From positions 13,169,815 to 13,233,814 of the forward strand of contig CM055098.1 in assembly GCA_029204225.1 (NCBI GenBank): a stretch of DNA of 64,000 nucleotides. The letters are read 5' to 3'. Below, piece after piece: positions 23,780 through 37,405 of the stretch. Within the stretch, counting starts at the first letter, position 1, and every line of letters starts with the position of its first letter. A program made the translations under genes and the position numbers. The DNA is from Diphasiastrum complanatum. Taxonomy: Eukaryota; Streptophyta; Lycopodiopsida; Lycopodiales; Lycopodiaceae. The notes under the pieces were generated by a model, which did not search any database, was not told where the DNA came from, and saw only the letters and a list, made by a program, of their open reading frames with translations.

Positions 23780-24738
23780 AAATGGTTGTGACTCATCAAG
23801 CTTGGAAAGCCTTTTACCTAGTTCAATAGGAGTGTTCACTGGCTTGCAATCATGTAGCTTGAATCTGTGCAACAACTACCTGACATGCTTAGCCCCACTT
23901 CATGTCCTTTTTGCCACACTTCCACTCCAAGACAATAGTGCATTAGGTTGAGATCCATCATCTCGAATTGATCCATGAGATCAATTTTGATCATGTCTAC
24001 TATTTATTGATTATTTAATCAAGTCATCAACATAAAGAACAACCAAGGCAATCATACCATCAAAATGTGTTATCACCACACCCTTTGAACAAAAGTAGGC
24101 ATGAATCCTACTATACCATGTAAGTGGTGCCTGTTCTTGATTTTCGACCATTGCTTTGAAGCTCTTAAAAGTGGCAAAAACATCAGATTTCTTTTTCAAA
24201 AACTACATCCACATCTTACAAGACATATCATCTATAAAGGTCATGACGTAGCATGCCCTCCCTATAGACATCATCCTCATTGGTCCACATAGATCAATGT
24301 GGATTAGATCTAGAATGTTCTTTGCTCTTGCAACTCCACCACAGTTGAATTTCTCACGATATTACTTCCCATACACACATGATTCGCAGATCATCTTCAA
24401 TTAATCATCCATTATAGGCAATCCCTTTACCATCTCCAGTTTTCTCATCAAATACCCAGGTTCAAATGAATGAGCCTTTTATGCCATATATCAATTTGTG
24501 ATGGAATGGATGAGATAAGTCCATGTTGCCTTTTGATTGTAGCATTCCATCTTTAAAATTGCATTTTGGACTCTCTTGTTCCATCCACAATGACTTTAAA
24601 CTTTTGGTTCGTGTCCTTCACAAAGCAATGATCATGTGCAAACTCTACTTTCAATTTTTGATCTCTTAAAAGTCGCAAAAATGTTCTTTTTGCAAAAGCG
24701 AAAACCTGCAGCGTGAAGGCACTGTGAGAAATTGGCAA
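23780..24738 (-). pseudogene. Copia-3 pol remnant with integrase fused to RT
   Basis: Minus-strand frames give the gag-pre-integrase region (about 24,340-24,738), then integrase core words (a DLIHIDLCGPMR-like stretch near 24,280 and FIDDMS), then KKSDVFATFKSFKAMVENQ joined directly to the RT segment APLTWYSRIHAYF...VVLYVDDLI (24,011-24,199). It ends in RT C-terminal words (CKPVNTPIELGKRLSKLDES near 23,800-23,860). The integrase C-terminus and RT N-terminus are missing at the join. Several stops. Confidence 0.65.
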
Positions 24739-25440
24739 AAATCTAGTTTGGTATTTTTTATGATAGAAGTTTGTAAGTGAATCTCACATGTGTGGAGGAT
24801 GTTCCCACGTGTGAACAATTGTAAAGTAAATCAAAATGTTTGATATAGGGGTCTCATAGAATTTCATAGTCAAGCATTTAGGTGTAGGATGTTGATAGGG
24901 TCAAATTTGGCATAGATGGCAAATTATCCATTTCCACTTGTAATGCCAATATTGAGCCAAACTTGTGCCAATTAGAGTGTAGACAAGTGTCATGCTTTTG
25001 TTTGATGAAGCTTAAGAGGTCCAATAGGATTTAGAGGTGGAACCTTGTGAGGTCCAATAGAAAATTGAGGTGTGCTTGAATATAGTCCAATAGAATTTAG
25101 AGGTGCATGGATCAATGGTCCAATAGGATTAAGAGGTGGCAAAGTGTGATCCAATCATAGTTAAGCATAGTGGTAGCTCATGAATCTATTAGTATCATTG
25201 TACTCCTCCTTTTGGATCTAATTGATTTTGAGATTGAGCGGATTTTGAGTGTCATTGAATTTCTAGCTTTCTCTCTCTACCCGAGAGCTCATGATGGTTT
25301 TTCTCTCTCTACCCAAGGAGAGCAGCCTGTTTTTACTTAGAATACTTTTGGAACACTTCCCATATGTGTGAGTGAGAGTTGGAAGTGATTGAATGCATGT
25401 AGTAGTGTGTTTTTGCCATAGGATACAAGATTGATCTTGA
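24722..25440 (+). repeat. LTR-like sequence with CACATGTG/CACGTG motifs
   Basis: It starts TGTGAGAAATTGGCAAAAAT and has CACATGTGTGGAGGATG then CCCACGTGTGAAC. The minus-strand LTR of the non-autonomous element has TGTGAAAAATGCAAAAAT, then CACATGTGTGGAGCCTG and CCCACGTGTGAA, so this looks like a diverged member of that LTR group in plus orientation. The right end is not resolved; 25,440 is approximate. Confidence 0.4.
25018..25165 (+). repeat. 33-bp tandem repeat carrying CCAAT boxes
   Basis: Five units begin near 25,018, 25,051, 25,085, 25,118 and 25,150 with the shared word GGTCCAATAGGATTTAGAGG (later units vary), a spacing of 32-34 bp. Each carries CCAAT. The same word occurs once in the gypsy LTR near 6,600. 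Confidence 0.7.
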
Positions 25441-27049
25441 ATCTCAATCTAGTCTTGATCTTGGTGCATCTACACACCTTAGGAGATCACAAGTACATGT
25501 AGTGGACAGTCCACACATGTGAAATTCAACAGACACAACACAACGGACAGAAGGCGGATGATTCACAGTGGACAACGACAGAATATTGGAATCAGTTTTG
25601 TTTAAGGCTAATGCATTTCTTTTGATTAAATCTTCTAAATTAATCAGTTTTCTGGATTGATCATGCAAAGGGATCAAGGAAAGATACAAGGCAATAAGTC
25701 ACGGACACAGACAGACAACCTGAGATAGGTCCAAAGCGAGTTTATAGATTAGTAGTAGCTAGTCATTTTATTCATGAGAAGAGAACATCTCTCTCGCGCC
25801 AACACGTTGATCTGGGAAACAGACAACGCTCAAGAATTGTATTGTAAATTCAATTATGATATAGAAGCAATTTTCTCAATATTTTGTTCAGTGATGTGTA
25901 TGATCTCCAATATTTGAATGCATGCGAGTAGTAGATGAATTCCCGCTGTTGTTTTAATTCAACATTATCTGTTGTTTACAAGTTTAATTTTTACAACAGA
26001 TCGTTAGAAGCGATCTGGGGCTTGGAGGAGAATTAGACCGCAGTTAGTAGCAGTAGCTACTCCTACCAAGTCGGCTCTATCCGGCCTTTCATTTACGTAG
26101 CAGTGGTATCAGATTCACGACTTTGATTATCAGAGCCCTATGCACAACCACGCCAAGTCTACCGGAGAAATTGTTGCCGGATTAAATAGGTCGTGGCACT
26201 ACCACGTGTGGCAGTGCCATGCAAATTCTTGGAATTTCACGCATGGCAAAAAAATGAATAAGCGTGGCACTACCACGCAGTTTTTCTTTTGGGAAAAAAA
26301 TTAAAGGGAACAGACCCAGGCCCTTTTTTTTGGGAGAAAACGAGAGTGAAAGCTAAACATTTCCCATTTTCTGTTTAGAGAATGAGAGTGCAAGAGTTTT
26401 TGATGAGAAGATTGAGAGAGATGAAAGTGAAGAGATTGAATGTGAGAGTGAATGAGAGGAAGTGAAGAGTGAATGAGATTGAAAAATAGAAGGAGAGAGA
26501 TTGATTAAAATGTGAGTTGATGCTTTCATAGATTGTATGTAAAAGAGTGTATGATAAAGATTTAGTTTTTGAAGCTAAATATATGTTGGATCTATTAGAT
26601 TTAGATTGATTATGAAAAACATCTTGTAACCAATTTGCATATTGTAACTAATGTGAGTTAATGTTTTTTTAGATTATATGATAGAGAATATTACATTTGT
26701 TTTTTTAATTTGTAATTAATACATTACTTAACTTACTATTGCATGTTGGTGTTGGTGTTGGTGTTGATGTTGATAGGCCATCAAAAGAAGATCAAATACA
26801 AGTATCAACAATCATCAAGGGAGACAATAAGGTATGTTTCAATATGCTCATAAATAAATCATTGTTTGTTTGATTCATTAATTGTTTGATATCAAAGACA
26901 ATCATATACAAAATTGATACAAAGACAATCATGTACGAAATTACAAAAAACTTTTATATTTATGATAAAGAAAGAGTACATAGATTTGAAAATGGGATAT
27001 CAAAAGCACCAAATTATCTCTCACATTACATAATAAACTAAATAGATAC
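25441..27049. other. Unassigned, with an LTR/primer-site-like junction near 26,102
   Basis: At 26,101-26,112 the sequence reads CA followed by GTGGTATCAGA, like the end of a plus-strand copia LTR plus its Met-tRNA primer site. No gag follows. Two copies of CGTGGCACTACCACG (about 26,195 and 26,265), each able to form a short hairpin, lie just beyond. A TGTTGG(T/A) minisatellite-like run is at 26,744-26,775. No supported gene. Confidence 0.3.
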
Positions 27050-28097
27050 TTAATTATCTTCAATGGAATCTGCATATTCATCTTCATCTTCATCTTCATC
27101 TTCCTCTTCCTCTTCCTCTTCCTCCCCTTGATCCAATGGAATGTTTTCATCATTGTGCGTTTGATGTGGATCCTCTCTACAAAATTAAAAAAATACAAGC
27201 ATTAGATTAAACACATTTTAGATTTAGTAATTCTAAAGCACAAAAATCAATAAAAAACTAATTTTTACCAATGGCAATATCCCTTTTTCTTTCATGTGAT
27301 CTACCAAAGCCGAGTAGCCTTGTTGATACCCGATCTAAAAAGCCTTCCAAAATCATTAATCTAAAGTCACAAAACTTAGTTAATAAAACAATAACATAAA
27401 ATAGAAACAATCTAAATTTACTTAAGATGAAATATTAAAAAAAATACTTACAAATTGGGCTTGGATATTGGCTTTGCCCCCTGAACCAAGATGTGATTGC
27501 CCCAATAGGACAATCCTTGACCACGTAGCCTCCCTTTGTTGAGCAAACCAATCGGGATTGCGATTTTGTTGTTCCACCTCAACTTTGTGTCCAAGCAGGC
27601 CTCCTCTTTTCCACTCTAATCATCCTCCATAGGGCTTGTCGTTTGTGCCTAATATGAGTGCACATATTGGTTAAGGCCCAATTTCTATCAAATTTTTCAT
27701 CTTGATTAAATTCTTTATGCAACGTGGCAACGATTCTATCTTTGTTATCCTCATCTTGATTAGCCCAAGGGCTAAACAAGTCATTGCCAAAGTATTTCAT
27801 GGCAAGCTCTCTAATTCGACAGATTACAACATTCCCTTGTGCATTTTTAATAACGCTACCATCATCATTAACATCATAATAACGATTGGCAGATTCTTTA
27901 CTTGGTGCATCTTGCGACACCCTCTCTTGTTCGGATTCTCCTTTGGAAAGGCATAGAAATTTCATTCTATTCCTTTCGTCCGGAGATAATCCTCCATAAA
28001 AATCTCGAACTCAGTCTCCCGAGCCCGAGCTTCTTTCTCCTCCACTTGAGGAGCTTCATGGCCTTCTAAAACCACTTCCACTTCTGGATGTAGACAT
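27050..28097 (-). pseudogene. Three-exon plant transposase-like gene (PTTA/En-Spm-associated type)
   Basis: Exon 1 is about 27,452-28,097, ending AQF at donor GTAAGT. Exon 2 is 27,269-27,334 (acceptor TTTTTAG, 22 codons IGYQQGYSALVDHMKEKGIL..., donor GTAAAA). Exon 3 is about 27,050-27,172, an acidic glutamate/aspartate run ending DSIEDN. All joins are phase 0. The protein has a serine/glycine-rich start, RIRELAMKYFGNDLF, a W-rich segment (RNWALTNMCTHIRHKRQALW) and WSRIVLLGQSHLGSGGKANI, then the acidic tail. The layout resembles the plant Ptta/En-Spm-associated transposase family, often linked to CACTA elements, but I cannot confirm it. Two TGA codons near the start and a one-base shift near 27,580 break it. 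No CACTA terminus seen. Confidence 0.5.
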
Positions 28098-28184
28098 TTT
28101 GTGCGTGTAGAGTGTGTGTGTGTGTGTGAAAGAAATAAAGAAAGATCTGTAATGTGAGAAAGAGAGAGGGAGAGAAAGAGTCTA

Positions 28185-28389
<205 letters not shown>

Positions 28390-28624
28390 GATGACAAGAA
28401 AACTAAGATTAATGTGTGAAAGAGAGAGTGCTTAATACTTAAAGCTAGAGAGCATGAAAGCTTAAAGAGAGAGCAGAAAGAGAGATCACAAATGAAGAGA
28501 GCACAAAGAGTGACTAAAAGCTTTGAGATGTGATAGTGGAGGTGAATATACCTCTAGTAAGTTTAATGACTATTGTGAGCAAGAGGGAATACAAAGAGAG
28601 TTTTCACGTTTTTATACTCCTCAA

Positions 28625-29455
28625 CAAAAATGGAGTTGCTGAGAGAACAAATAGAACACTTTGTGAATGTGCAAAATCCATTAGGCTGGAAGCATCTTAA
28701 TCCAAAGAATTTTGGGGAGAAGCAGTTGCATGTGCTAATTATCTTTGTAATAGGCTTCCATAGGAGTCTTATTGGCTCCCTCATTTGGTTAATTGTAACT
28801 AGGCCAAATTTAAGTTTTAGTGTGCATAAATTAAGCCAATTCATGCAAGATCCAAATATTTGTCATTGGAAGTCGGCAAAAAGAATATTGAGATATGTAT
28901 CTTCCACCTTAGACTATGGATTGATCTATAAAGGTGAAGATCTAACATTGGTTGCATTTTCAGACTCGGATTTTGTAGGAGACAAAGTGAATAGAAAATA
29001 CACAAGTGCATACACAGTTTTTATAGAAGAATATCTAGTTTCTTGACTATTCAAGAAACAAGCAACTATATCCTTATCATCCTGTGAAGCAGAGTACAAA
29101 GCTCTTACAACTACCACAAAGGAGTTCCTATGGATCAAGGGGCTACTCCAGGAGCTAAGGTGCATTGGAGATGAAAGACCTACCTATTATCAAGAATGAT
29201 ATCATCTCGGCTTAGGATCTTGCAAACAATCATGTATTCCATGACCATGCAAGAAGCAAACACATTGAGGTAGCACACCACTTTGTCAGAGAGAAAGTGA
29301 TCAAGAGAGAGATCTTGTTGGAGCATGTTGAATCATCATCTTGTGTTGCAGATCTACTCACAAAACCATTGCTCAAGAATGTATTTGTCAAGATTAGATC
29401 AAATCTTGGCTTAATCTCAAAGTCCATGGTGAAGAGATAGATATATTTTAAGGAG
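28625..29455 (+). pseudogene. Copia-4 pol remnant: integrase fused to RT C-terminus and RNase H
   Basis: The plus strand starts with integrase [20 protein letters not shown], then WGEAVACANYLCNRLP, then directly SLIGSLIWLIVTRPNLSFSV (RT C-terminus) and RNase H words ([32 protein letters not shown], a degraded C-terminal end near 29,250-29,430). Nearly all RT, including YVDD, is missing at the join. Stops and frame changes are frequent. Confidence 0.7.
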
Positions 29456-29594
29456 GAGTGTGAAGAATAGTAAAAAATATTTTTCGATGTTCACTTTGGG
29501 GGTTATGCTTATGTTACTCCATTGTAAATATTTGAGGTATGTGAATCGAACACATTACCTTGTAGAATAGGTTGAGTTTTAGTTAGGTAGATGT

Positions 29595-29680
29595 AGATGC
29601 TTCTTGCTTTCCAAGGGGAGGCTCGAATTTGGGACAAAAGAAACTTTGGATGGCAAGCTAACCAACAAAGCCAATAAGCA
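29595..29680 (-). repeat. tRNA-derived SINE-like fragment, second copy
   Basis: The minus strand reads TTGGCTTTGTTGGTTAGC and, about 35 nt on, AATTCGAGCCTCCCC, matching the plus-strand copy at 3,545-3,630 over about 80 bp. The B-box-like TTCGAGCC is better preserved here. Confidence 0.45.
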
Positions 29681-29689
29681 ACTGGTAAC

Positions 29690-29850
29690 ATAAAAATTTC
29701 TCAACAAAGTTATGCTTGTAAAGTTTTGGCAGACTATGAAATGCTTGAATGTAAAGGGAAAGAGACTCCTATGGCACTTGGAGTAAAACTTTCAAAGGAT
29801 GATTGTCCAAAGACTGAGCAAGAAGGATTCAAAATGAGCAATATGTGAAA
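29690..29850 (+). pseudogene. Copia RT fragment
   Basis: Translation gives SQQSYACKVLADYEMLECKG then TPMALGVKLSKDDCPKTEQE. This parallels the copia-2 stretch SRYTQKILENFGMLNCKG...TPMLAG...DDYPKTEEE at the end of the RT domain. It starts and ends abruptly. Confidence 0.6.
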
Positions 29851-31142
<1,292 letters not shown>

Positions 31143-32189
31143 ATGTTGTGTCTATGTCTTTGATCAGTAAAGAACTCTGTACAAAAATTAACAGGTCGAT
31201 AATAATCACTACTATCTATGTTTCATACAGTTGTACAACATCAATAGCATGAAGGGCGTAGACATGCTTTTCATACTCTAGTAGACAACAAAAATAAGGT
31301 ATTTATATCACTAGTAACATCTACATTCCATTTTACTTATTGTGAAGAAACCGTAACCTTGTTTGGATGATACTTCACATGAATAGGATGTCTCTTATAT
31401 GTATAATCATGCAATGACTATCCTGAGAAATGGATACAGAAGGTCAATTTTCTCAACTGCAAAATGCAAATGTGTTTGCCTCACAAGAATCAGTTTCGTC
31501 TACCATTCAGGTTAGTAACACATGGCTGCTTCGATTTTCTTTGATAAAACTTAAAATGTAGGGTGACGGGGTAAGTCAACTACTACTTCATATTAATTAA
31601 ACGATACAGACCAAAAACCATCAAATTGATCAGAATGGCGGATGCCCTGATACGGTACTAGTATGGTTTGGCCGATCACTTGTAATAACTGCACCAATAC
31701 ATGATTGAAGCATCCATTGAACTTGCCACAAATCCCTCTACTAAACTCCTTGTTCATCTTGGTGATGCCGAGAATATTAGAGAAATTGAATGCCTGCTTA
31801 AAAGACCTAGCTTCTCTACTTTACAGGACAAATTCTTCCAAAACTCTAGTAAATGTACAGGCACTTTCAATCTCAACAACCCTAGCCCTGTTCTCTCTGG
31901 CCAAGGTAAAAGAAGAAAGTTTACTGGATACAAGGGAAAAGAAGGACAAGGAAGTGGTACAAAGAGCGATTTGCCAGTAAAAAACTGAATTTCTATCGGG
32001 ATTGATATGATTGCAGGACGAGACAGTTTTGAAAAGGAGGGAGGTAATAAAAAATACATCAGATCGCCTTCAGCTCATTACGCATGAAACAAAAGAAAAA
32101 CTCTTTTTACATTTACTTTATCGCAATAGAATGTTTGAGAACATTCATGTGAAGACATCTTACTACAGCTGCTCGGCTTTATACCTGAG
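31143..32189 (+). other. 5' region of the Penelope-like element, degraded
   Basis: Between the left repeat and the recognisable RT. Plus-strand frames at 31,701-31,988 (ending in a basic GKRRKFTGYKGKEGQG stretch) and 32,011-32,205 may be remnants of the protein's N-terminus, but stops and shifts prevent a model. I see no GIY-YIG endonuclease motif. Confidence 0.35.
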
Positions 32190-34060
32190 TCCTTTGATGA
32201 TATAGTGTTTGGTTGGTCATACATGCCGAATGTCAAAATGGAATCGTATTTTCCTTATGAAGTTTTTTGCAATTTTCAAATTGAAAATCTTCAAGTTTGC
32301 TCATCTTTTAAACGTTTCAAAGGCTTTGTTTCAAATAAGTTCGGTCATGTTGTAGCTACAGATTGCAGCTTTATCAGTAGTAAGGTCCTTAAACATTCAT
32401 TGGAAAAAGGACTCAATCATATAGTATTGCAACATACTAATATTCAAAGTATTGCTACGGAATTACATAATGAATGGTCCAAACTCATGAAACTCTTACC
32501 TATGTATCCTGATATAGAAGTAGAAATGCATGCTGATTTTTGTAGAAAAAGTGCCCTAGAATTTTTCAAGAACAAAAAATGAATTCAAGGGAACACTGTC
32601 CCATTACATAAAAAAGAAACTGCCAACGATGAATGCAAATGGTTTACCAAACATTTATATGTCAATGGAATTGATACAGCACAACATAACCCTTGTTTTA
32701 TTTGCATATATCTTGTATGTAAGCTTGCTATAGAAAGACTTGATAGCCCAAATTTTATTCCTTTCCATGATCCTACAAATAATTTCATCTTAAATTCTTT
32801 GGAATACATTAACACTTCTATGAGTGAGTTACTACCCGATGATTTCATGTATTCAAAAGAACTACCTTACCTACTTTGCACCTATAAGGCGCATAAGGAG
32901 GCATTTCGATGGATCACAAATGCACATGATTGCTATTTTTCTAGACTTGCAAAATTTTTAACAGGTGCTTTTGGTATGTTGTATCCTTTCATTATGAAAG
33001 ATGCAGGCCTGAAGGCAAAAACATACAAGAGTGTCCTAAATAGGGATACATCTTTATTTTGGCAACGTGATTCATCAGTTGACTTCTATCCAAATTTACC
33101 CAAGCATATATATACAATGAAAGCAACAGATATTTCCAAATGCTATGAAAATATTCTGTTGGAAGGTACCGACGGTCTAAAAACCATTATGACAGAACTG
33201 ATTTGCTTGTCATTCAAAATTGCCAAAGTCAAAACACCTAAGTATAGACATTTACTTGGGACCAATGATTTCAGATGGGCATCTGAGAAAGCAATGTCGG
33301 ACGAATGAAATGATATTGACAAGGATACTTTATGTAAATGGAACTCCTACTTGATAGATAATTGTATTATAAGACTAGCGGATCACACCTAGCGGCAGAT
33401 CCGAGGAATACCAATGGGATTTTCATGCTCACCATTATGATGCAACTGGTACTTGTCATTCTTCGAAATGCAGTTTATCAAAAGACTTGTAAAACTTGGG
33501 CATGTCGAATATATGAATAACTTCAAATATTAGTTCAGATATATAGATGACATCTGCTTTATTAATAATCATATGGTGGGACGCTTTTTGGATAAAACCC
33601 AACCTAGAACTGCAGACAATTCGTTCCGATCTATCCCTTGGGGTATCTTGAGATTGATGGAAGTGATAACATTGTCGATTCAGCAAACTTTTTGAATATA
33701 ATTTCTTTCAACCCAACCACAGGTTGTTCACTAGTTTTCAAACACGATAAGAGGAGAGACCTTGCTTTTCGCTTCCTACAATATATACACCTTGCTTCAA
33801 ATAGACCTATATTCAATTCATACAAGGTTATTATATCGCAAATGATAGCTGCCATGTACGATTGTAACAAGCAAGAAATTGTTATTAAGGAATTACGAAC
33901 TCTTGTGGATACCTTTTAGAGTAATGGGTTTGCCCGTGATAAATCATGTATGATCATCAACAAGCTTTTGTTGCATGAAGAATTTCCAAGACTGTTATTC
34001 AATTCGCCTAAAACTATTAACAATCTTTTGGTTTCCCTTAGGGGGGAGCTAGTTGCCCCC
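32190..34060 (+). pseudogene. Penelope-like reverse transcriptase, broken
   Basis: Plus-strand segments in order: FIPESFDDIVFGWSYMPN, a thumb-proximal LEKGLNHIVL (about 32,400), NPCFICIYL (about 32,690), LLCTYKAHKEAFRWITNAHD (32,870-32,935), MKATDISKCYENIL (about 33,118-33,160, first catalytic aspartate), IRGIPMGFSCSP (about 33,400-33,436), FRYIDDICFINN (about 33,534-33,570, catalytic DD), then SFNPTTGCSLVFKHDKRRD and LLFNSPKTINNLL near the end. The (K)GLN, GxPMGxxCSP and RYxDD motifs suit Penelope-like or closely related RTs, not LTR-element RTs. Stops lie at 33,306, before RQIRG, after CSPL and at 33,917. The frame runs out just before the right repeat, and no GIY-YIG domain follows. Confidence 0.65.
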
Positions 34061-35149
<1,089 letters not shown>

Positions 35150-35640
35150 CCAGCTGGATGTCTTGAAATATGTTTTGCTTCACGGTGCTTTTGTTAGTAT
35201 TGTATACTTTTCAGCTATGTTTTACCTTGTTGGTCTATGAATAAAGGGTTTTAAAAGGTTTTGGTCTTGACTTGTCAAGAGGAGCTTTGTTCTGTTAATA
35301 TCTCTCTCTCTCATTTCATGCTTATACTAGAGTTCTCTTGGGTTAATCTATCCATTGGTGCACTATCTTGATGATATCTTGCAATCGTGTGTGTAAAATG
35401 CTCATATTTTGCTATTTTTGGATCCACACGTGGGAACTACAGTAGGGTAATGTTATTTTATGGACAAAAATTTCATTTTATCATATATTTGATGTTTGAT
35501 CAAGTTCTTATTGAGTTTGGATCTCTTTCATTGAGCAGATGCTGATTTTTTCACATTAGCAATGTTGAATGCTGTGTTGAATTTCTAACCAAAGATAAAA
35601 GGACACATTTTGTATCTTAATGATCTGAAATTCTTCACAT
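35150..35640 (+). repeat. Putative LTR of a copia element (copia-5)
   Basis: It ends TTCACA just before TGGTATCAGAG (35,641-35,651), the standard Met-tRNA primer site, and a copia gag lies downstream on the same strand. A CACACGTGGGAAC motif (35,425) recalls the LTRs at 19-20 kb and 24.8 kb. The left end is only bounded by the Penelope-like repeat at 35,149. Confidence 0.45.
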
Positions 35641-35652
35641 GGTATCAGAGAT
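35641..35652 (+). other. Copia-5 primer-binding site (initiator Met-tRNA)
   Basis: TGGTATCAGAGA lies directly after an LTR-like end in CA and about 600 bp before gag. Confidence 0.7.
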
Positions 35653-36240
35653 CTTGTGTTTCAGGTTATGAGATAATCAAACATATTTATCAAAGATTTG
35701 GAGGAGATACCAATGCTAGAGCATGCTAGATTGATTTCTACTAAAAAATTGAGTTCTTTGCATTTGTAGATTGGATCTTTTGTAGGTCAAAACTCAATTT
35801 AGGTCTATGAACTCGAGGAATTCTGATTTCCTACTTGTCTTACTGGATTTAAATGATTTCTGATGCATTAGGAAGGTCTCAATAGAGGCTACAAGATTTT
35901 ATATCAAGATTTTTGCAATTGCATGTAGAAATTGGAAGATTCAATTTTTTGTGATTTGTCAAAACCCTAATTTTGATTGGATATCTATTTTTTTTGAAGT
36001 TTCTAGGCTATACTAGAGTGTGTTTCAATCTTAGTAAGTGGCAAGATTCATTAGATTGTTGGTAGATCATAGGTTGATCAAGAATTCTTCATTCTATGTG
36101 TTGATTTGCTAGTTATAGTGCTAGAAGAGATTTGAGAGGTTCCATATCTTTGAGATTTGTTCTTGAGTTCATTTGTTGACATTTGATAGAGTGCTTTGTG
36201 CATTGGAACGTGTTGAAAGGAGAAGATCAGGTCACTTCAA

Positions 36241-37065
36241 CATGTCTACAAGTGGAGGCTTTATGTTGGAGAGCAATGATAGGCTTATCTCAATCAACTA
36301 TTCTACTTGGAAGGTGAGTATGGAGTCCTTATTGGAGATGAATGAGTTAATGGAGATTGTTGCAGTTGTGAAAGAGCACCTCAAGATCAAGTGAGATATG
36401 ACAAGAGAGCAAAGAAAGCTCTACACTTGATCAATGAGCTCCTCAATGAGATTGGTAAGAGCAATTCATCTCGAGAGGCTTCGGAAGCTTTGAAGAAGAT
36501 TTATGAATCCAAGTCTAAATCTAGAGTGTTGACTCTAAGAAGAAATTTTTTTCAAGGTATGCAAAAGAAGGAAGAGAGTTCTCATGCTTTTGTATTGAGG
36601 GTTAAAGCATTCAATGATGAGTTAGCATGTATTGATGAGAGCATTAAGGAGGCAGAACTTGTTCAAGTTATACTTAATGGCTTGTTGGATGATCATGCTA
36701 ATCTTGTTCAAAGCTTTGATATTCAAAAGACTTTGCCAAGAATTGTGGATTTGCAAGAGATTTTGGTGAATGAGGAGTTTAGGCTTCAAGCAAGAGGTGG
36801 ATCTACATCATCATCTCATTATGAAGAGGAGGCCATGTTCATCAAAGGCAAGTTCAAAGGCAAAGGCAAAGGCAAAGGCAAGTGACAAAAGGGTCAAGAT
36901 CAAGGTGAGCCTTCCTCTTTTGTTAGTAAGAAGAAATATAGGTCAAAGTTAAAATACTTCTATTGTGGAATCAAAGGGCATTTTGCTAATGAATGTTTGA
37001 AGAAGCAAAGAGATGAAGGTAGAAAGCAAATCAACTTTACTACTAAGGATGAGGATCTAGGTGGT
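36241..37065 (+). pseudogene. Copia-5 gag with zinc knuckle
   Basis: Gag begins MSTSGGFMLESNDRLISINY, with YSTWKVSMESLLEM as the usual opening. A stop/shift at about 36,392 is followed by the frame 36,391-36,885: SEALKKIYESKSKSRVLTLR and FVLRVKAFNDELACI are typical of the UBN2-type copia gag. A lysine/glycine-rich stretch (KGKFKGKGKGKGK) follows, then a stop and a zinc knuckle KYFYCGIKGHFANEC (about 36,950-36,994). Its first cysteine is now tyrosine (TAC where TGC is expected). No pol follows, so the element is truncated. Confidence 0.7.
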
Positions 37066-37405
37066 TCCATTATAGGAGTTCTCAAACTTAGAAGCGCCGT
37101 TTGTTACGAGTTTTTTTTTACTTCCTTTATGTCTATGTCCATGTGGCCCAATAGGTTCTTGACATAGTGGCTTCTATGTAACATAACTCGCTTGACCCGG
37201 AAAACACAATTCATATTTGGGCAAATTTGAATTTCTGGTCTGGTAGATTGGAAGCATACTATTGGCTGGCATGCACGATGACTGGTTGACTAAACTGCTT
37301 GGGTTAACCTCAAGTTATAATTATCTTGGGACTCACAAATAGGTTTGGCACCTATTATACTCTGGACTCTCATATTGATGAGTTCAAACGTGAACTCTTC
37401 AAGCT
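37066..37405. other. No gene recognised
   Basis: Transition from copia gag to the spliced coding region. No domain or repeat recognised. Confidence 0.35.

Noticed and set aside
33920-34060. GIY-YIG endonuclease after the RT
   Set aside because: Too little sequence before the direct repeat and no GIY or YIG motif.
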